From DASXAI01 sp963798445 (lineage in GTDB: Bacteria; Actinomycetota; Acidimicrobiia; Acidimicrobiales; Ilumatobacteraceae), in assembly GCA_963798445.1 (NCBI GenBank), contig CAWCTH010000011.1:248001-312000 (forward strand): DNA of 64,000 nucleotides. Reading direction: 5' to 3'. The position numbers and the translations under genes were made by a program. Positions 1 through 8,295 of this stretch are shown here, piece by piece. Under the pieces are notes generated by a model. That model worked only from the letters and a program-made list of their open reading frames with translations, was not told where the DNA came from and did no database searches. Numbering within the stretch: position 1 is the first letter of the stretch; every line of letters starts with the position of its first letter.

Positions 1-119
1 ATGGCGGCGAGGTCCGAGTCGGACGCGCCGGCGGAACGCGAATCGTGATGCACGGAGCCGCTCAACGGGTCGACCTCGGGGCGGAGGTCGACCCACTTCA
101 CGCACACGGCGATCGTCAC
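1..119 (-). CDS. etfB: Electron transfer flavoprotein beta subunit (N-terminal fragment, runs off the window)
   Basis: A GTG start one base after the FixX stop opens a frame reading VTIAVCVKWVDLRPEVDP, the typical EtfB/FixA N-terminus (strand 1 of the nucleotide-binding fold followed by the KxVPD-like segment). Only 39 codons are present because the window ends. EtfB would pair with the EtfA encoded 1.6 kb upstream to form the FAD/AMP heterodimer that carries electrons to the FixC/FixX membrane-side acceptor. Position in an EtfA-FixC-FixX-EtfB operon supports the call. The rest of the protein cannot be judged. Confidence 0.8.
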   Translation of the reverse strand, partial: MTIAVCVKWVDLRPEVDPLSGSVHHDSRSAGASDSDLAA

Positions 120-120
120 G

Positions 121-426
121 TCAGGTTCTCCGGAACACCACGCCGTGGCCGCCCTCGGGGTAGGTCCACGTGATGGCCCCTTCGACGTTGCACACGAGGT
201 AGCACGTGCCGCATTCGAAGCACTGCTCGTAGTTGAACAGGATGCCGCCGTCCGAGGTCGGCACGAAGAGATCGGCGGGACACGCCACCACGCACGCCTT
301 GGTGGTGCAACCCCGGCACGAGTCGCCGTCGACGGTGATGTGGGCCGTGGGCGCGACGCGGAAGTCCACGGTGGCCATGCGGTCCTCGAACGACGTCTCG
401 GGCCAGCTCGGCTCCGGCTCGGTCAT
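121..426 (-). CDS. fixX: FixX-like ferredoxin
   Basis: 101-aa ferredoxin-like protein, the normal FixX size. Two cysteine clusters are visible: CRGCTTKACVVACP near residues 38-51 and CFECGTCYLVC near 71-81, followed by the ITWTYPEGGHGVVFR tail typical of FixX. FixX proteins accept electrons from the ETF:quinone oxidoreductase-like FixC flavoprotein. The start ATG overlaps the fixC stop by 4 nt (ATGA), so the two are translationally coupled. EtfB follows after 1 nt. Function as the iron-sulfur partner of FixC is established for the family; the electron donor here is inferred from the operon. Confidence 0.88.
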   Translation of the reverse strand: MTEPEPSWPETSFEDRMATVDFRVAPTAHITVDGDSCRGCTTKACVVACPADLFVPTSDGGILFNYEQCFECGTCYLVCNVEGAITWTYPEGGHGVVFRRT

Positions 427-1718
427 CCGAATCCCCTTGCCGCCGTCCACGTGTCCTTGGCGATGTCGCGTAGCCGTAGGCCGGCCCGGCGCGACTCCTC
501 CCGCATGATCCGTCGCAGTCCCGGCTTCGGCTGCGGGTTGTCGACGCGGAACATGCGCTCGGCCACCGCGCACATGAGTTGCGGGTAGCGGTGCTGCACC
601 CGGTCCGACAGCACGAGGTGAGGGATCTTGCGCAAGCGCTTGTGATCGGCCAGCACGAACGAGCCGGCCAGCCGCCGGCGGTACGCCCCCAGCTGCCGTG
701 TCGACGTGTCGCCCCCGACGAGCGCGGCGGCGGCCACCTCCCCGGCGATGAGGCCCGAGCCGATGGCGAAGTTGACGCCTTCCAGCCAGATGCCGGCGGC
801 CAGGCACAGCGCGGCGGCGTCGCCGGCGACGAGCAATCCGTCGCCCGCCAACGCCGGCATCATTCGCCAGCCCCCTTCGGGAATGACGTGGGCCGAGTAC
901 TCCTTCAGCTCGGCCCCTTCTACGAGGGGAGCGATGGCGGGATGGGCCTTGAGACCGGCGATGATCTCCTCGGGCCGGCGCCGTTGGGCGGCGAGGGCGG
1001 GCAGTTTCAGCACGACACCGACGGACAACGTGTCGAGGTTGGTGTACACGAACCCGCCGCCGTTCACGCCCGTCCCACCGAGGATCTCGATGTCGACGCC
1101 GTTGCGGCCGCGGACGCCGAAGCGCTCGTCGATGACCTCCTTCGGCAGCGCCAGCGTCTCCTTCACCCCGACGGTGAAGTCGTTCTGATCGACCGGCCCG
1201 TACAGGCCGGCTTCCTTGGCGATGAACGAGTTGACGCCGTCGCACGCGATCACGACGCCGGCGGTGATCTCGCCCCCCGGCCGGTCGGTGCTGACGCCCA
1301 CGACGCGCTGGCCGTCACGCAACAGGCCGGTGACCGTCGTGGAGCACACCAGTTCCGCGCCCGCCGCTTCCGCCTTGCCGGCGAGCCAGGCGTCGAAGTC
1401 GGGTCGGTACGCGGTGGCACCGTTGTAGGGCGGCTCGGACCACGCCTGCGTGCGGTAGTCGACGGTGAGCGCCTGGGTCTCGGTGAGCACCATGGTGGAG
1501 CGGCGCGTCACCCACCGCTGGATGGGCGCTTCCTCCCACCAGCGCGGCAGCACGCCGTCGAGCACTCGCGGGTAGACCACGCCGCCGTACATGTTCTTGG
1601 CGCCCGGGAACGGTCCGCGCTCGATCAGCAGGACGGACCGCCCGGCGCGAGCCAGCGTGAGCGCGGCGGCCGACCCGGCCGGTCCGGCTCCCACCACGAC
1701 GGCATCGACGTCAGTCAT
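423..1718 (-). CDS. fixC: FixC-type FAD-dependent oxidoreductase (ETF-quinone oxidoreductase family)
   Basis: 431-aa flavoprotein. The N-terminus has the Rossmann FAD motif VVVGAGPAGSAAALTLARAG, then PGAKNMYGGVVYP and, near residue 300, GLLVAGDAAALC, both characteristic of GG-reductase/FixC proteins. The family takes electrons from ETF and passes them, with FixX, to quinone or a low-potential acceptor. I chose the ATG at 1718 over an upstream ATG because it starts right at the FAD fold and overlaps the etfA stop by 8 nt. No transmembrane helix is evident. Length agrees with FixC (about 430 aa). Confidence 0.9.
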   Translation of the reverse strand: MTDVDAVVVGAGPAGSAAALTLARAGRSVLLIERGPFPGAKNMYGGVVYPRVLDGVLPRWWEEAPIQRWVTRRSTMVLTETQALTVDYRTQAWSEPPYNGATAYRPDFDAWLAGKAEAAGAELVCSTTVTGLLRDGQRVVGVSTDRPGGEITAGVVIACDGVNSFIAKEAGLYGPVDQNDFTVGVKETLALPKEVIDERFGVRGRNGVDIEILGGTGVNGGGFVYTNLDTLSVGVVLKLPALAAQRRRPEEIIAGLKAHPAIAPLVEGAELKEYSAHVIPEGGWRMMPALAGDGLLVAGDAAALCLAAGIWLEGVNFAIGSGLIAGEVAAAALVGGDTSTRQLGAYRRRLAGSFVLADHKRLRKIPHLVLSDRVQHRYPQLMCAVAERMFRVDNPQPKPGLRRIMREESRRAGLRLRDIAKDTWTAARGFG

Positions 1719-2634
1719 CGGCTTCGATCCCGAGGAGGGCGGCCAGCTCGTCCAGCACCGCGTTGGCATCGGCCACGATGGGAACGTCGGCCAGCTGCAT
1801 CATCGGGCAGTGTGGGTCGGTGTTCACGCTCACGATGTGATCAGGCTGCCCGAGGCCACTCGTGTGCTGCACCGCGCCGCTGATCCCGAAGGCCACGTAA
1901 ACCTGCGGATCGACGACCACGCCTGTCGTGCCGATCTGGCGTTCGTGGCCGAGCCAACCCCGGTCGGTGACGACGCGCGTGGCGCCAACCGACGCGCCGA
2001 CGGCGACCGCGACGCGCTCGAGGAGGCGGAAGCGATCGGGCGAGTCCAGTCCGGCACCACCGGCCAGGATGGCGGCGGCTTCGGCGAGGTCCATGGTGGC
2101 GACGTCGGGCGGGAGCACTTCGAGCACCGCGGCGTCGGCCACGTCGCCAGGAGCAACGACGGCGAGCTGTGCCACCTCGACCGGGGCGGCATCGGGCGTC
2201 GGGTCCACGCCGCGTACACCAGGTTGCAGCGTGGCGACGAACGGACCACCGGCACGGACCGACTCGATCACGAGGCCGCCTTGGCGGGCCAGTTCGGCGC
2301 CGTGGTCGGTGACGGCGATGGCACCGGCAAGGAGCGGGCGGCCGAGGACCGCGGCCAGGCGCGGCGCAAGGTCGCGCCCGTCAGCCGAAGCGGGCAGCAG
2401 CACGACGTCCTCGCCGCCTGCGACCGGGGCCAGCATGGCGGCCCAGGCCGCCGGCGCGAACGCCGCCACCTCGACCGTGCGCACGGGCGACGTGGCGATG
2501 CCGGTCAACTCGCCGGCGGCGGCGGCGGTGCCTTCGCCGATCAACAGGGCGCGGCCGTCGCATTCGGCCACGCACTCCGCCCCGCCGGCGACGGCGGCGC
2601 CGGCGCGCACGGGCACCACGGCCAGCCGGCTCAT
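1711..2634 (-). CDS. etfA: Electron transfer flavoprotein alpha subunit
   Basis: 307 aa. The C-terminal FAD domain is clear: GASVGATRVVTDRGW, then RQIGTTGVVVDPQVYVAFGISGAVQH, and VNTDPHCPMMQLADVPIVAD near the end, the standard EtfA/FixB FAD-binding series. The N-terminal half is weakly conserved, as is usual. Start ATG overlaps the stop of the upstream OYE gene (ATGA), and the stop overlaps fixC. EtfA and EtfB form a soluble heterodimer shuttling electrons from a dehydrogenase. Separation of etfA from etfB by fixCX is a FixABCX-like rather than a housekeeping etfBA arrangement. Confidence 0.9.
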   Translation of the reverse strand: MSRLAVVPVRAGAAVAGGAECVAECDGRALLIGEGTAAAAGELTGIATSPVRTVEVAAFAPAAWAAMLAPVAGGEDVVLLPASADGRDLAPRLAAVLGRPLLAGAIAVTDHGAELARQGGLVIESVRAGGPFVATLQPGVRGVDPTPDAAPVEVAQLAVVAPGDVADAAVLEVLPPDVATMDLAEAAAILAGGAGLDSPDRFRLLERVAVAVGASVGATRVVTDRGWLGHERQIGTTGVVVDPQVYVAFGISGAVQHTSGLGQPDHIVSVNTDPHCPMMQLADVPIVADANAVLDELAALLGIEADD

Positions 2635-4577
2635 ACTGCCGCTCCGGCCCGTTCGCCTTCGATCACGGCGGCATGGGCCCGGCGGGGCGCCACGCAGTCG
2701 CCGACGCGCTCGACGCTGACGCCCGCCGCCTTCAGGTCGAGGTAGAGCCACTCCACCGGGTTGGCCGGCACGGCCAGCACCACCCAGTCGGGTGTCCGGG
2801 CCTGGTCGAGGCCCGTGGGGTGATGCAGCAGCGTGAGCGTCCTGCCCTCGATCCCCATCGGGACCAGGTCGGTCGATTGCACGATGCCCTTGGCGCTGGC
2901 GCGCATCCACCAACCTTCCATGTCGAGCGTGATGCCCAGATCCTGGCCCACCACCATGCCGTTGGTGACGACCTCAACGTTGCAGCCCCGATCGGCCAGC
3001 AGCTCGGCCACCGAGGTGGCGTGGTGGAACCCGATCTCGTCGATCACCACGACGTCGCCGAAGGGCGAGGCGCTCCCGTCGAGCACCTCGCGGACATCGC
3101 ACACGTTGGCCTGATCGGCCGGCACCCACCACGGCCGGGCGGGCTCGGCGCCGGTGGCCACGATGACGTGATCGGGCCGGCGCTCGCTCACGAGGCCGGG
3201 CCACACCCCGACGCCGTACTCGATGGTGACGCCCAGCCGCCGGCACTCGGTGAGCTGGTTGCGCACCAGGTCGCCCAGCTCGGCGCGATTGGGCACCGAC
3301 GCCGCCAGTCGCACCTGCCCGCCCGCTTGCGCTTCCTTCTCGTACACCGTGACGTCGTGACCGTTGCGCGCCGCCGCGATGGCCGCCTGGAGGCCCGCGG
3401 GGCCGGCACCGACCACCATCACGCCCCGCCGCTCGGCCGCGGGGCGCTGGAGGCCGATGCTCGTGATCTCGCGCCCCGTGCGCGGGTTCTCGATGCAGCC
3501 GAGCCAGCGGTTGAGGCCCATGCGACCGACGCACTCCTGGTTGCACGACAGGCACAGCCGGATCTCGTCGGTGGCGCCGGCGCGCGCCTTGGCGGTGAAG
3601 TCGGCATCGGCGATCTGGCCCCGCACCACGCCCACGAGGTCGCAATGGCCCTCGGCCAGCGCCCGCTCGGCCTGGAGCGGATCCTTGAAGCGACCCACGC
3701 CGACGACCGGCAGATCGACGGCCTTGCGGATGGCGGACGGGATGAACAGCGCGTACCCGGGCGGCACGTGCATCGACGCCTCGATCATGAACAGGCTGGC
3801 GGTCGCCACCCCGATCGAGGTGTTGATGTAGTCGGCGTCGCCGCTGGCCTCCACCATCTCGGCCACCTGCACCGCCTCGTCGATGGTGGTGCCGCCTTCG
3901 ATCAGCTCGTCACCACAGAGCCGGACGCCGAGGGCCATGTCGCGGCCGATGGCGTGGCGCACGGCGGCGGCGATCTCCAGCAGCAGGCGGGCGCGGTTGG
4001 CCAGCGAGCCGCCGTAGCGGTCGGTGCGCCGGTTGGTCGCCGGCGACAGGAAGCCCCGCACGATCGACGAGTGCGAGCACTGCAGCTCGATGCCGTCGAA
4101 GCCGCCCTCGGCGCAGTGGCCGGCCACCAGCGCGTAGCCGGCGATGATCTCGGCGATCTCGGCCTCGTCGACGGCCTTGGGCACCTCGCGGAAGAGGGGA
4201 TCGGCCACGGGCGAGGGCGCCCACACCGGCAGCCGCGTGTACATGGACGACGCCTGCCCGCCGTTGTGGTTGATCTGGGCGAAGATCGGCGTGCGGTGAC
4301 GGTGCACGGCCTCGGTGATGCGCCGGTAGCCCGGGATGACCTCGCGGTGGAAGCCGTGGATCAGCTTCTCGTAGGGCCAGTCGGTCGGGTGGGTGGAGTG
4401 CTCCTCGGTGATGATCAGGCCGCTGCCGCCGGCCGCACGCGCCTCGTAATAGGCGGCGTGCTGCTCGGTGGGCAGGCCGCCCTCGGCGTAGTTGGTCAGG
4501 TGCGCGCTGAACACGATGCGGTTGCGGACGGTCACCGGACCCAGCCGGATCGGCGACCAGAGGTAGCGCTCGGCCAT
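2631..4577 (-). CDS. FadH/OYE-family FMN/FAD/4Fe-4S oxidoreductase
   Basis: 648 aa with the two-part layout of 2,4-dienoyl-CoA reductase and dimethylamine dehydrogenase relatives. Residues 1-330 form an OYE-type FMN barrel (INHNGGQ, YGGSLANRARLLLE). Then comes a 4Fe-4S cysteine set, CLSCNQEC...GCIENP, near 345-370. From about 390 there is an FAD/NAD(P)-binding part with GVMVVGAGPAGLQAAIAAARNG. It heads the etfA-fixC-fixX-etfB operon. A TAGTCT hexamer ends 9 nt before the ATG and overlaps the stop codon of the upstream nucleoside phosphorylase gene. OYE proteins of this type next to ETF/FixCX genes occur near mycofactocin loci in Actinobacteria. The substrate cannot be read from sequence. Confidence 0.85.
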   Translation of the reverse strand: MAERYLWSPIRLGPVTVRNRIVFSAHLTNYAEGGLPTEQHAAYYEARAAGGSGLIITEEHSTHPTDWPYEKLIHGFHREVIPGYRRITEAVHRHRTPIFAQINHNGGQASSMYTRLPVWAPSPVADPLFREVPKAVDEAEIAEIIAGYALVAGHCAEGGFDGIELQCSHSSIVRGFLSPATNRRTDRYGGSLANRARLLLEIAAAVRHAIGRDMALGVRLCGDELIEGGTTIDEAVQVAEMVEASGDADYINTSIGVATASLFMIEASMHVPPGYALFIPSAIRKAVDLPVVGVGRFKDPLQAERALAEGHCDLVGVVRGQIADADFTAKARAGATDEIRLCLSCNQECVGRMGLNRWLGCIENPRTGREITSIGLQRPAAERRGVMVVGAGPAGLQAAIAAARNGHDVTVYEKEAQAGGQVRLAASVPNRAELGDLVRNQLTECRRLGVTIEYGVGVWPGLVSERRPDHVIVATGAEPARPWWVPADQANVCDVREVLDGSASPFGDVVVIDEIGFHHATSVAELLADRGCNVEVVTNGMVVGQDLGITLDMEGWWMRASAKGIVQSTDLVPMGIEGRTLTLLHHPTGLDQARTPDWVVLAVPANPVEWLYLDLKAAGVSVERVGDCVAPRRAHAAVIEGERAGAAV

Positions 4578-4589
4578 GGCGCCGTCAGA

Positions 4590-5303
4590 CTACAAATCGG
4601 CGGTCGCCACACGGGCCGCCAACTCGGTCATCCGGTCCACGCCGCGGCGCAGGTCGGCGTCGGAGATGCGCACAGGGGCGTCGCCGTAGAGCGTGTCGGA
4701 GACGGTGAGCACCGTGAGGGCGGCCACGCCCCGCAGGGCGGCGACGGTGTAGAGGACGGCGGCTTCCATCTCGACGCCGAGGATGCCGCGGGTGGCCCAC
4801 CGCCGAAATCGGTCGGTGTCGGGGTCGTAGAAGACATCGCTCGACACGATGCCCCCGACGTGGAACGGCTCACCCTGCTCCTTGGCCAGCTGGGCGGCCA
4901 GGCTGACGAGGCGCCAGTCGGCCACGGGGGCGTGGGGCTCACCGGCGGTGTAGGTGAGCGCGGTCTGGTCCGACGGCGTGGACGCCATGCCCACGACGAG
5001 GTCGGCCATGGCCATGCTTCGCTGTAGCGCACCACACGTGCCGACGCGGATCAGCCTGGTCGCCCCGAGCTGGATCAGCTCCTCGTAGACGATGGCGGCG
5101 CTGGGGCAGCCCATGCCACTGGTCTGCACCGAGATCGCCCGGCCCTGGAACGTGCCCGTGTAGCCGAGCAGGCCGCGCTCCTCGTTCACCAGCCGGGCGT
5201 CGTCGAAGAAGGTCGTGGCGATGTGCTGGGCCCGGCGGGGATCGCCCGGGCACAGGACGGCCGGCGCGTAGTCGCCCGGCTCGGCGCGCAGGTGGATCGG
5301 CAT
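4590..5303 (-). CDS. Purine/uridine nucleoside phosphorylase (PNP_UDP family)
   Basis: 237 aa, the usual size of hexameric DeoD/Udp phosphorylases. The N-terminal PGDPRRAQHIA phosphate-binding motif, SGMGCPSAAIVYEEL, LIRVGTCGAL and the ribose-binding GVEMEAAVLYTVAAL are all present, as is the later TVSD motif with its conserved Asp. It would cleave (deoxy)nucleosides with phosphate in salvage. Whether it prefers purines (deoD) or uridine (udp) is not decided by these motifs. A TACGCT hexamer lies 6 nt before the ATG, suggesting a leaderless transcript. Confidence 0.85.
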   Translation of the reverse strand: MPIHLRAEPGDYAPAVLCPGDPRRAQHIATTFFDDARLVNEERGLLGYTGTFQGRAISVQTSGMGCPSAAIVYEELIQLGATRLIRVGTCGALQRSMAMADLVVGMASTPSDQTALTYTAGEPHAPVADWRLVSLAAQLAKEQGEPFHVGGIVSSDVFYDPDTDRFRRWATRGILGVEMEAAVLYTVAALRGVAALTVLTVSDTLYGDAPVRISDADLRRGVDRMTELAARVATADL

Positions 5304-5332
5304 CGGCGGAGCGTAGGCGCCGCCGCACCGAG

Positions 5333-6256
5333 TTACGTCAGGTAGCCCTGGACGTCGATGACCACGTGGGTCTTGTTGACGCCGCCCCGCAGCGTGATCT
5401 TGCCAGTGGCGTCGACCGCACAGATCACCCCGTTGGCCAGGTTCTGGTTGGACGTCGACCAGTTGATGCTGGAGTTGCCCGGCCACGTGACGTTCGATGG
5501 GAACACGCTGACGTAGCCGGCGAGCTCCGTCTCGGTGACCGTGAGGTTGATCACGCCGGCCCGAGCCACGGCCGGGACGCCCAGGGTGACCACGCGCTCC
5601 TCGTTCGGCGCCAGCTTGCCGCCCGTGGTGCGGGTGTCGACGACGCGCGTGATCTTGTCGAGCGCGTGGAAGCCCTGACTCACCGGTGCCGTGTAGCCGT
5701 AACGCACGCCGCCGACGAGTTGAGTGTCGTCGAGGGTGTTGACGAAGATCGCGTAGGTGGCCGAACCGTTCACCGGCTCGTTGATGTCCCACGTGTACGA
5801 CTGGAGGTCATCACCCGTCGGCAGGGTGACGGGCGGGGCGACGTCGTCGTAGGGGCCGACGAAGAGCTTGCGCATGACCGACGCCTGCAGCTCGGCGCCG
5901 GGCGGGAAGAGGTAGTACAGCGTCACCTGCTTGAGCACGGCACCGACGGGCACATCGAGCGGGGCCACCAGGACGCCGCCGCTGGTCAGGTTGGTGCCCA
6001 TGGTGACGACGTTGCGGGGCCAGGCGCTGTCGGCCGTGCGGGGCGTGAAGGCGCTCCCGTCGACGACGACGTAGGTGAGCCCGGGCACGAGGGTGTCGGC
6101 GCTGGGGTCGAAGCCCGCCTGCTGCCCGAAGAGCTGCGCCGGCGACGCGCCGGCGGCCCCGCCACCTGCCGGACCGACGCCGGACGCGAACGCGGCCACG
6201 CCGGCGGCCGCGCCCATCCCTGCTAGCAATCCTCGCCGTGTGAGTGCGTGGTCCAT
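5333..6256 (-). CDS. Tat-exported protein with a DTRTTG-type beta-domain
   Basis: 307 aa. The N-terminus reads MDHALTRRGLLAGMGAAAG and then an alanine-rich hydrophobic stretch: a twin-arginine signal with RR at 7-8 and likely cleavage near residue 37. The C-terminal half carries RVVDTRTTGGKL followed by about 90 residues ending DVQGYLT. The same motif family recurs in the secreted protein at 12289-13494. These beta-rich modules are common in secreted actinobacterial proteins but have no assigned reaction. A GGGAGG ribosome site lies 7 nt before the ATG. Function unknown. Confidence 0.7.
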   Translation of the reverse strand: MDHALTRRGLLAGMGAAAGVAAFASGVGPAGGGAAGASPAQLFGQQAGFDPSADTLVPGLTYVVVDGSAFTPRTADSAWPRNVVTMGTNLTSGGVLVAPLDVPVGAVLKQVTLYYLFPPGAELQASVMRKLFVGPYDDVAPPVTLPTGDDLQSYTWDINEPVNGSATYAIFVNTLDDTQLVGGVRYGYTAPVSQGFHALDKITRVVDTRTTGGKLAPNEERVVTLGVPAVARAGVINLTVTETELAGYVSVFPSNVTWPGNSSINWSTSNQNLANGVICAVDATGKITLRGGVNKTHVVIDVQGYLT

Positions 6257-6372
6257 CGCGGAGCCTCCCGGGGTACGTGGGCCCGGCCCGCCGTCGTCAC
6301 TCAACGACCTCGCCGTGCGCGCCCGGCGTGGTTTTAGCAGATGGCCAACTTCACCCTTTGAGGCCGCCCGAC

Positions 6373-7212
6373 CTACTTGAGGAACTTGCTGGTCGTGTTG
6401 TCGGCCAGGACCTTGCCGCCGGTCTGGCAGGTTGGGCAGTAGTTGACCTGGTACTTCGCGTAGGTCACGTCTCGGACGGTGTCGCCGCAGACCGGGCACG
6501 GCTCGCCCTTGCGATGGTGCACGTTGCCGGGCCGATCGGCCGACGCGCTCATGTCCGGCCGGCTGCGCTCGTAGGTCAGACCTTCGTCGACCGCGTCGTG
6601 GATGGCGGCCACGACCCGGGTGGCGTCGTCGAGGCTGAGCTTCTTGGTGGAGACGAACGGCGACAGCGCCGCCCGGTGGCAGACCTCGTTGGCCAGGCGC
6701 CGACCGAGCCCGGCGATGGCGCCCTGATCGCGCAGGAACGTGTGCAGCCGCACGCCCCGTTCGGCAAAGCGCTCGGCCAGCTGCTCGGGCGTCACGTCCA
6801 TGGCTTCGGGGCCGAGGTCGTCGAGTGGCGGTCGATCGAGGAGGCCATCGGTGGCCGAGACCCAGACGCCGGCGCGCCGCTCGGTGCCGTGCTCGGTGAG
6901 CAGCAACGCCCGCCCGTCGTCGAAGACCCAACGGGCCAGCCCGCCGCGCGGCCGGGCCGTCTGCTTCGGGTCGGGCTTCAGGCGACCACCCTGCATCAGG
7001 TGCACGACGAAGGTGTCGGAGCCGAAATCAAGCAGCAGGTACTTCGCCCGGCGACCGACAGCGCGCAGCGGCTGACCCACCGAATCGTCCGGTGCCGGCA
7101 CGACCGTCTTGAGGGCGTGGAAGGCCACCGGGGTGAAGCGGGCGAGCACCGCACCCCCGAACTCCTCCGTGAGACGTTCGGCATGGGCCTGGACTTCGGG
7201 CAGCTCAGGCAT
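6373..7212 (-). CDS. Fpg/Nei-family DNA glycosylase/AP lyase
   Basis: 279 aa beginning MPELPEVQ, which supplies the catalytic Pro2 and Glu3 after Met removal. The helix-two-turn-helix region (GLGRRLANEVCHRAALSP) and a C-terminal zinc finger (CPVCG...CPTCQTG) complete the family architecture. It would excise oxidised bases and cleave the abasic site. The finger end GGKVLADNTTSKFLK lacks the usual Gln-Arg, so I do not choose between MutM and Nei. The start lies 8 nt inside the upstream SCP2-like gene, suggesting coupling. Confidence 0.85.
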   Translation of the reverse strand: MPELPEVQAHAERLTEEFGGAVLARFTPVAFHALKTVVPAPDDSVGQPLRAVGRRAKYLLLDFGSDTFVVHLMQGGRLKPDPKQTARPRGGLARWVFDDGRALLLTEHGTERRAGVWVSATDGLLDRPPLDDLGPEAMDVTPEQLAERFAERGVRLHTFLRDQGAIAGLGRRLANEVCHRAALSPFVSTKKLSLDDATRVVAAIHDAVDEGLTYERSRPDMSASADRPGNVHHRKGEPCPVCGDTVRDVTYAKYQVNYCPTCQTGGKVLADNTTSKFLK

Positions 7213-7597
7213 AGTCGGTGCGCTCCCGCACCGTCGAGAAGATCCCGTCGAGGGCGGCGAACACCGGCACCGAGTCCATGATGAGCTGCTGGTCGCCGAA
7301 GAGCTTGATGCGCCCGCTGATGAACGCTTCCTGCGCGTTCATGGTGCCCGTGGCCACCCCCACCGCGGTCTCCCAGTCCTGCACGAAGCGGACCTGTTCG
7401 TTCTCGGCCGCCCCGGGACCGAAGCGCACCGTGCCGTCGTCGACGTCGAGGTGGTAGGTGATGTCGCCCTCCGGCCCGCCCGTCACCACTTGGGTGACGG
7501 CGAGGTGGCGACCGGTCGCTACCTCGCGGAGGGCGTCGCTGCGCTCGGCCTCGTCGCCGAGGGCGACGATCCAGTCGAGGCTGAGGTACCGGAGCAC
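7205..7597 (-). CDS. SCP2-like sterol-carrier-fold protein
   Basis: 130 aa, matching small actinobacterial SCP2-domain proteins: a hydrophobic start, the beta-rich middle ITYHLDVDDGTVRFGPGAAENEQVRFVQDWETAVGVATG, and ISGRIKLFGDQQLIMDSVPVFAALDGIF, which resembles the SCP2 G-x-ikv-x-Gd-l motif. SCP2 domains bind acyl chains or other hydrophobic ligands; no enzyme role is implied. Starts with GTG and is divergent from the gene at 7619 across only 21 nt. Stop overlaps the glycosylase start by 8 nt. Confidence 0.7.
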   Translation of the reverse strand: MLRYLSLDWIVALGDEAERSDALREVATGRHLAVTQVVTGGPEGDITYHLDVDDGTVRFGPGAAENEQVRFVQDWETAVGVATGTMNAQEAFISGRIKLFGDQQLIMDSVPVFAALDGIFSTVRERTDYA

Positions 7598-7604
7598 AGT
7601 TGCC

Positions 7605-7610
7605 TAGTCT
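7605..7610 (+). promoter_or_regulatory. -10 hexamer TAGTCT for the leaderless gene at 7619
   Basis: TAGTCT ends 8 nt before the GTG at 7619, with no Shine-Dalgarno sequence, the layout of a leaderless actinobacterial promoter. Confidence 0.55.
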
Positions 7611-7618
7611 GCCCGACG

Positions 7619-8290
7619 GTGCGCGAGAACCCGTTCGACGAGGGTCGCCACCAGCCCGACGCCGATCCGTGGTGGGCCGAGACCTTCGTGTTCGACTTCT
7701 GGTCGCCCGAGGGCGCCGCCGGTGGGTTCACCTGGCTCACCCTGCTGCCCGTCCAGCGCCGGGCCTGGTACTGGTGCGTCCTGGCTCGCGATGACGAACC
7801 GTTGCTGCACGTGGCCGACATCGATCTGCCGCTGCCCACCGCCGGCCTACGCGTCCGTACCACCGGGCTGTGGGCCGACCATCAGTGCGAGGCGCCGTTC
7901 GAGCAGTGGACCGTGCGCAACGAGTGCCACGCCGTCGCTCTCGACGACCCCGCAGACGCCCTCGGCCGTGCCTACGGCACCGCCGCGCCCATCGCTCTCG
8001 ATCTCGAGTGGTACGCCGCCGCCCCGCCCGAGCCGACGCCGGGTGGCTACCGGCAAGCGGGTGAGAGCCATGCCGTCGTCGAGATCGTGGGCGGACCGCT
8101 CGAAGTGGTGGGCGGCGCCGCCCGCTCCCACACGTGGGGACCGCTTCAACTGCCGGATGACTGGATCGGGGCCATCGACGGCTCCCACGGTGTGACGGCG
8201 TACCTGCGCGGCCCCGGCTCGCTCACCGTGCAGCGCCGTCTCGGCCCGAGCGGGTGGTCGACGTCAGCCGCAGGTGCTCCGGCCGGCTGA
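7619..8290 (+). CDS. Hypothetical protein (DUF7064/7065-like beta protein)
   Basis: 223 aa, rich in Trp and beta-strand pattern, no signal peptide and no membrane segment. It starts VRENPFDEGRHQPDADPWWAETFVFDFWSPEG, continues with FTWLTLLPVQRRAWYWCVLAR and TTGLWADHQCEAPFEQWTVRNECHAV, and near residue 165 has SHTWGPLQL. The phrase order (WxETFxFDF, LWxDxxCExPFxxWTVxNE, H.WG) resembles uncharacterised actinobacterial proteins tied to lipid or sterol metabolism; this is a memory-based resemblance, not a search result. The GTG start was chosen for the TAGTCT element 8 nt upstream. Convergent with dedA, 5 nt apart. Confidence 0.6.
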   Translation: MRENPFDEGRHQPDADPWWAETFVFDFWSPEGAAGGFTWLTLLPVQRRAWYWCVLARDDEPLLHVADIDLPLPTAGLRVRTTGLWADHQCEAPFEQWTVRNECHAVALDDPADALGRAYGTAAPIALDLEWYAAAPPEPTPGGYRQAGESHAVVEIVGGPLEVVGGAARSHTWGPLQLPDDWIGAIDGSHGVTAYLRGPGSLTVQRRLGPSGWSTSAAGAPAG

Positions 8291-8295
8291 TCGAG

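Noticed and set aside
2673..5027. 784-aa open frame on plus opposite the OYE gene
   Set aside because: Antisense shadow: His/Arg/Gly-rich translation with no motifs, while the minus strand encodes well-conserved OYE and phosphorylase proteins.
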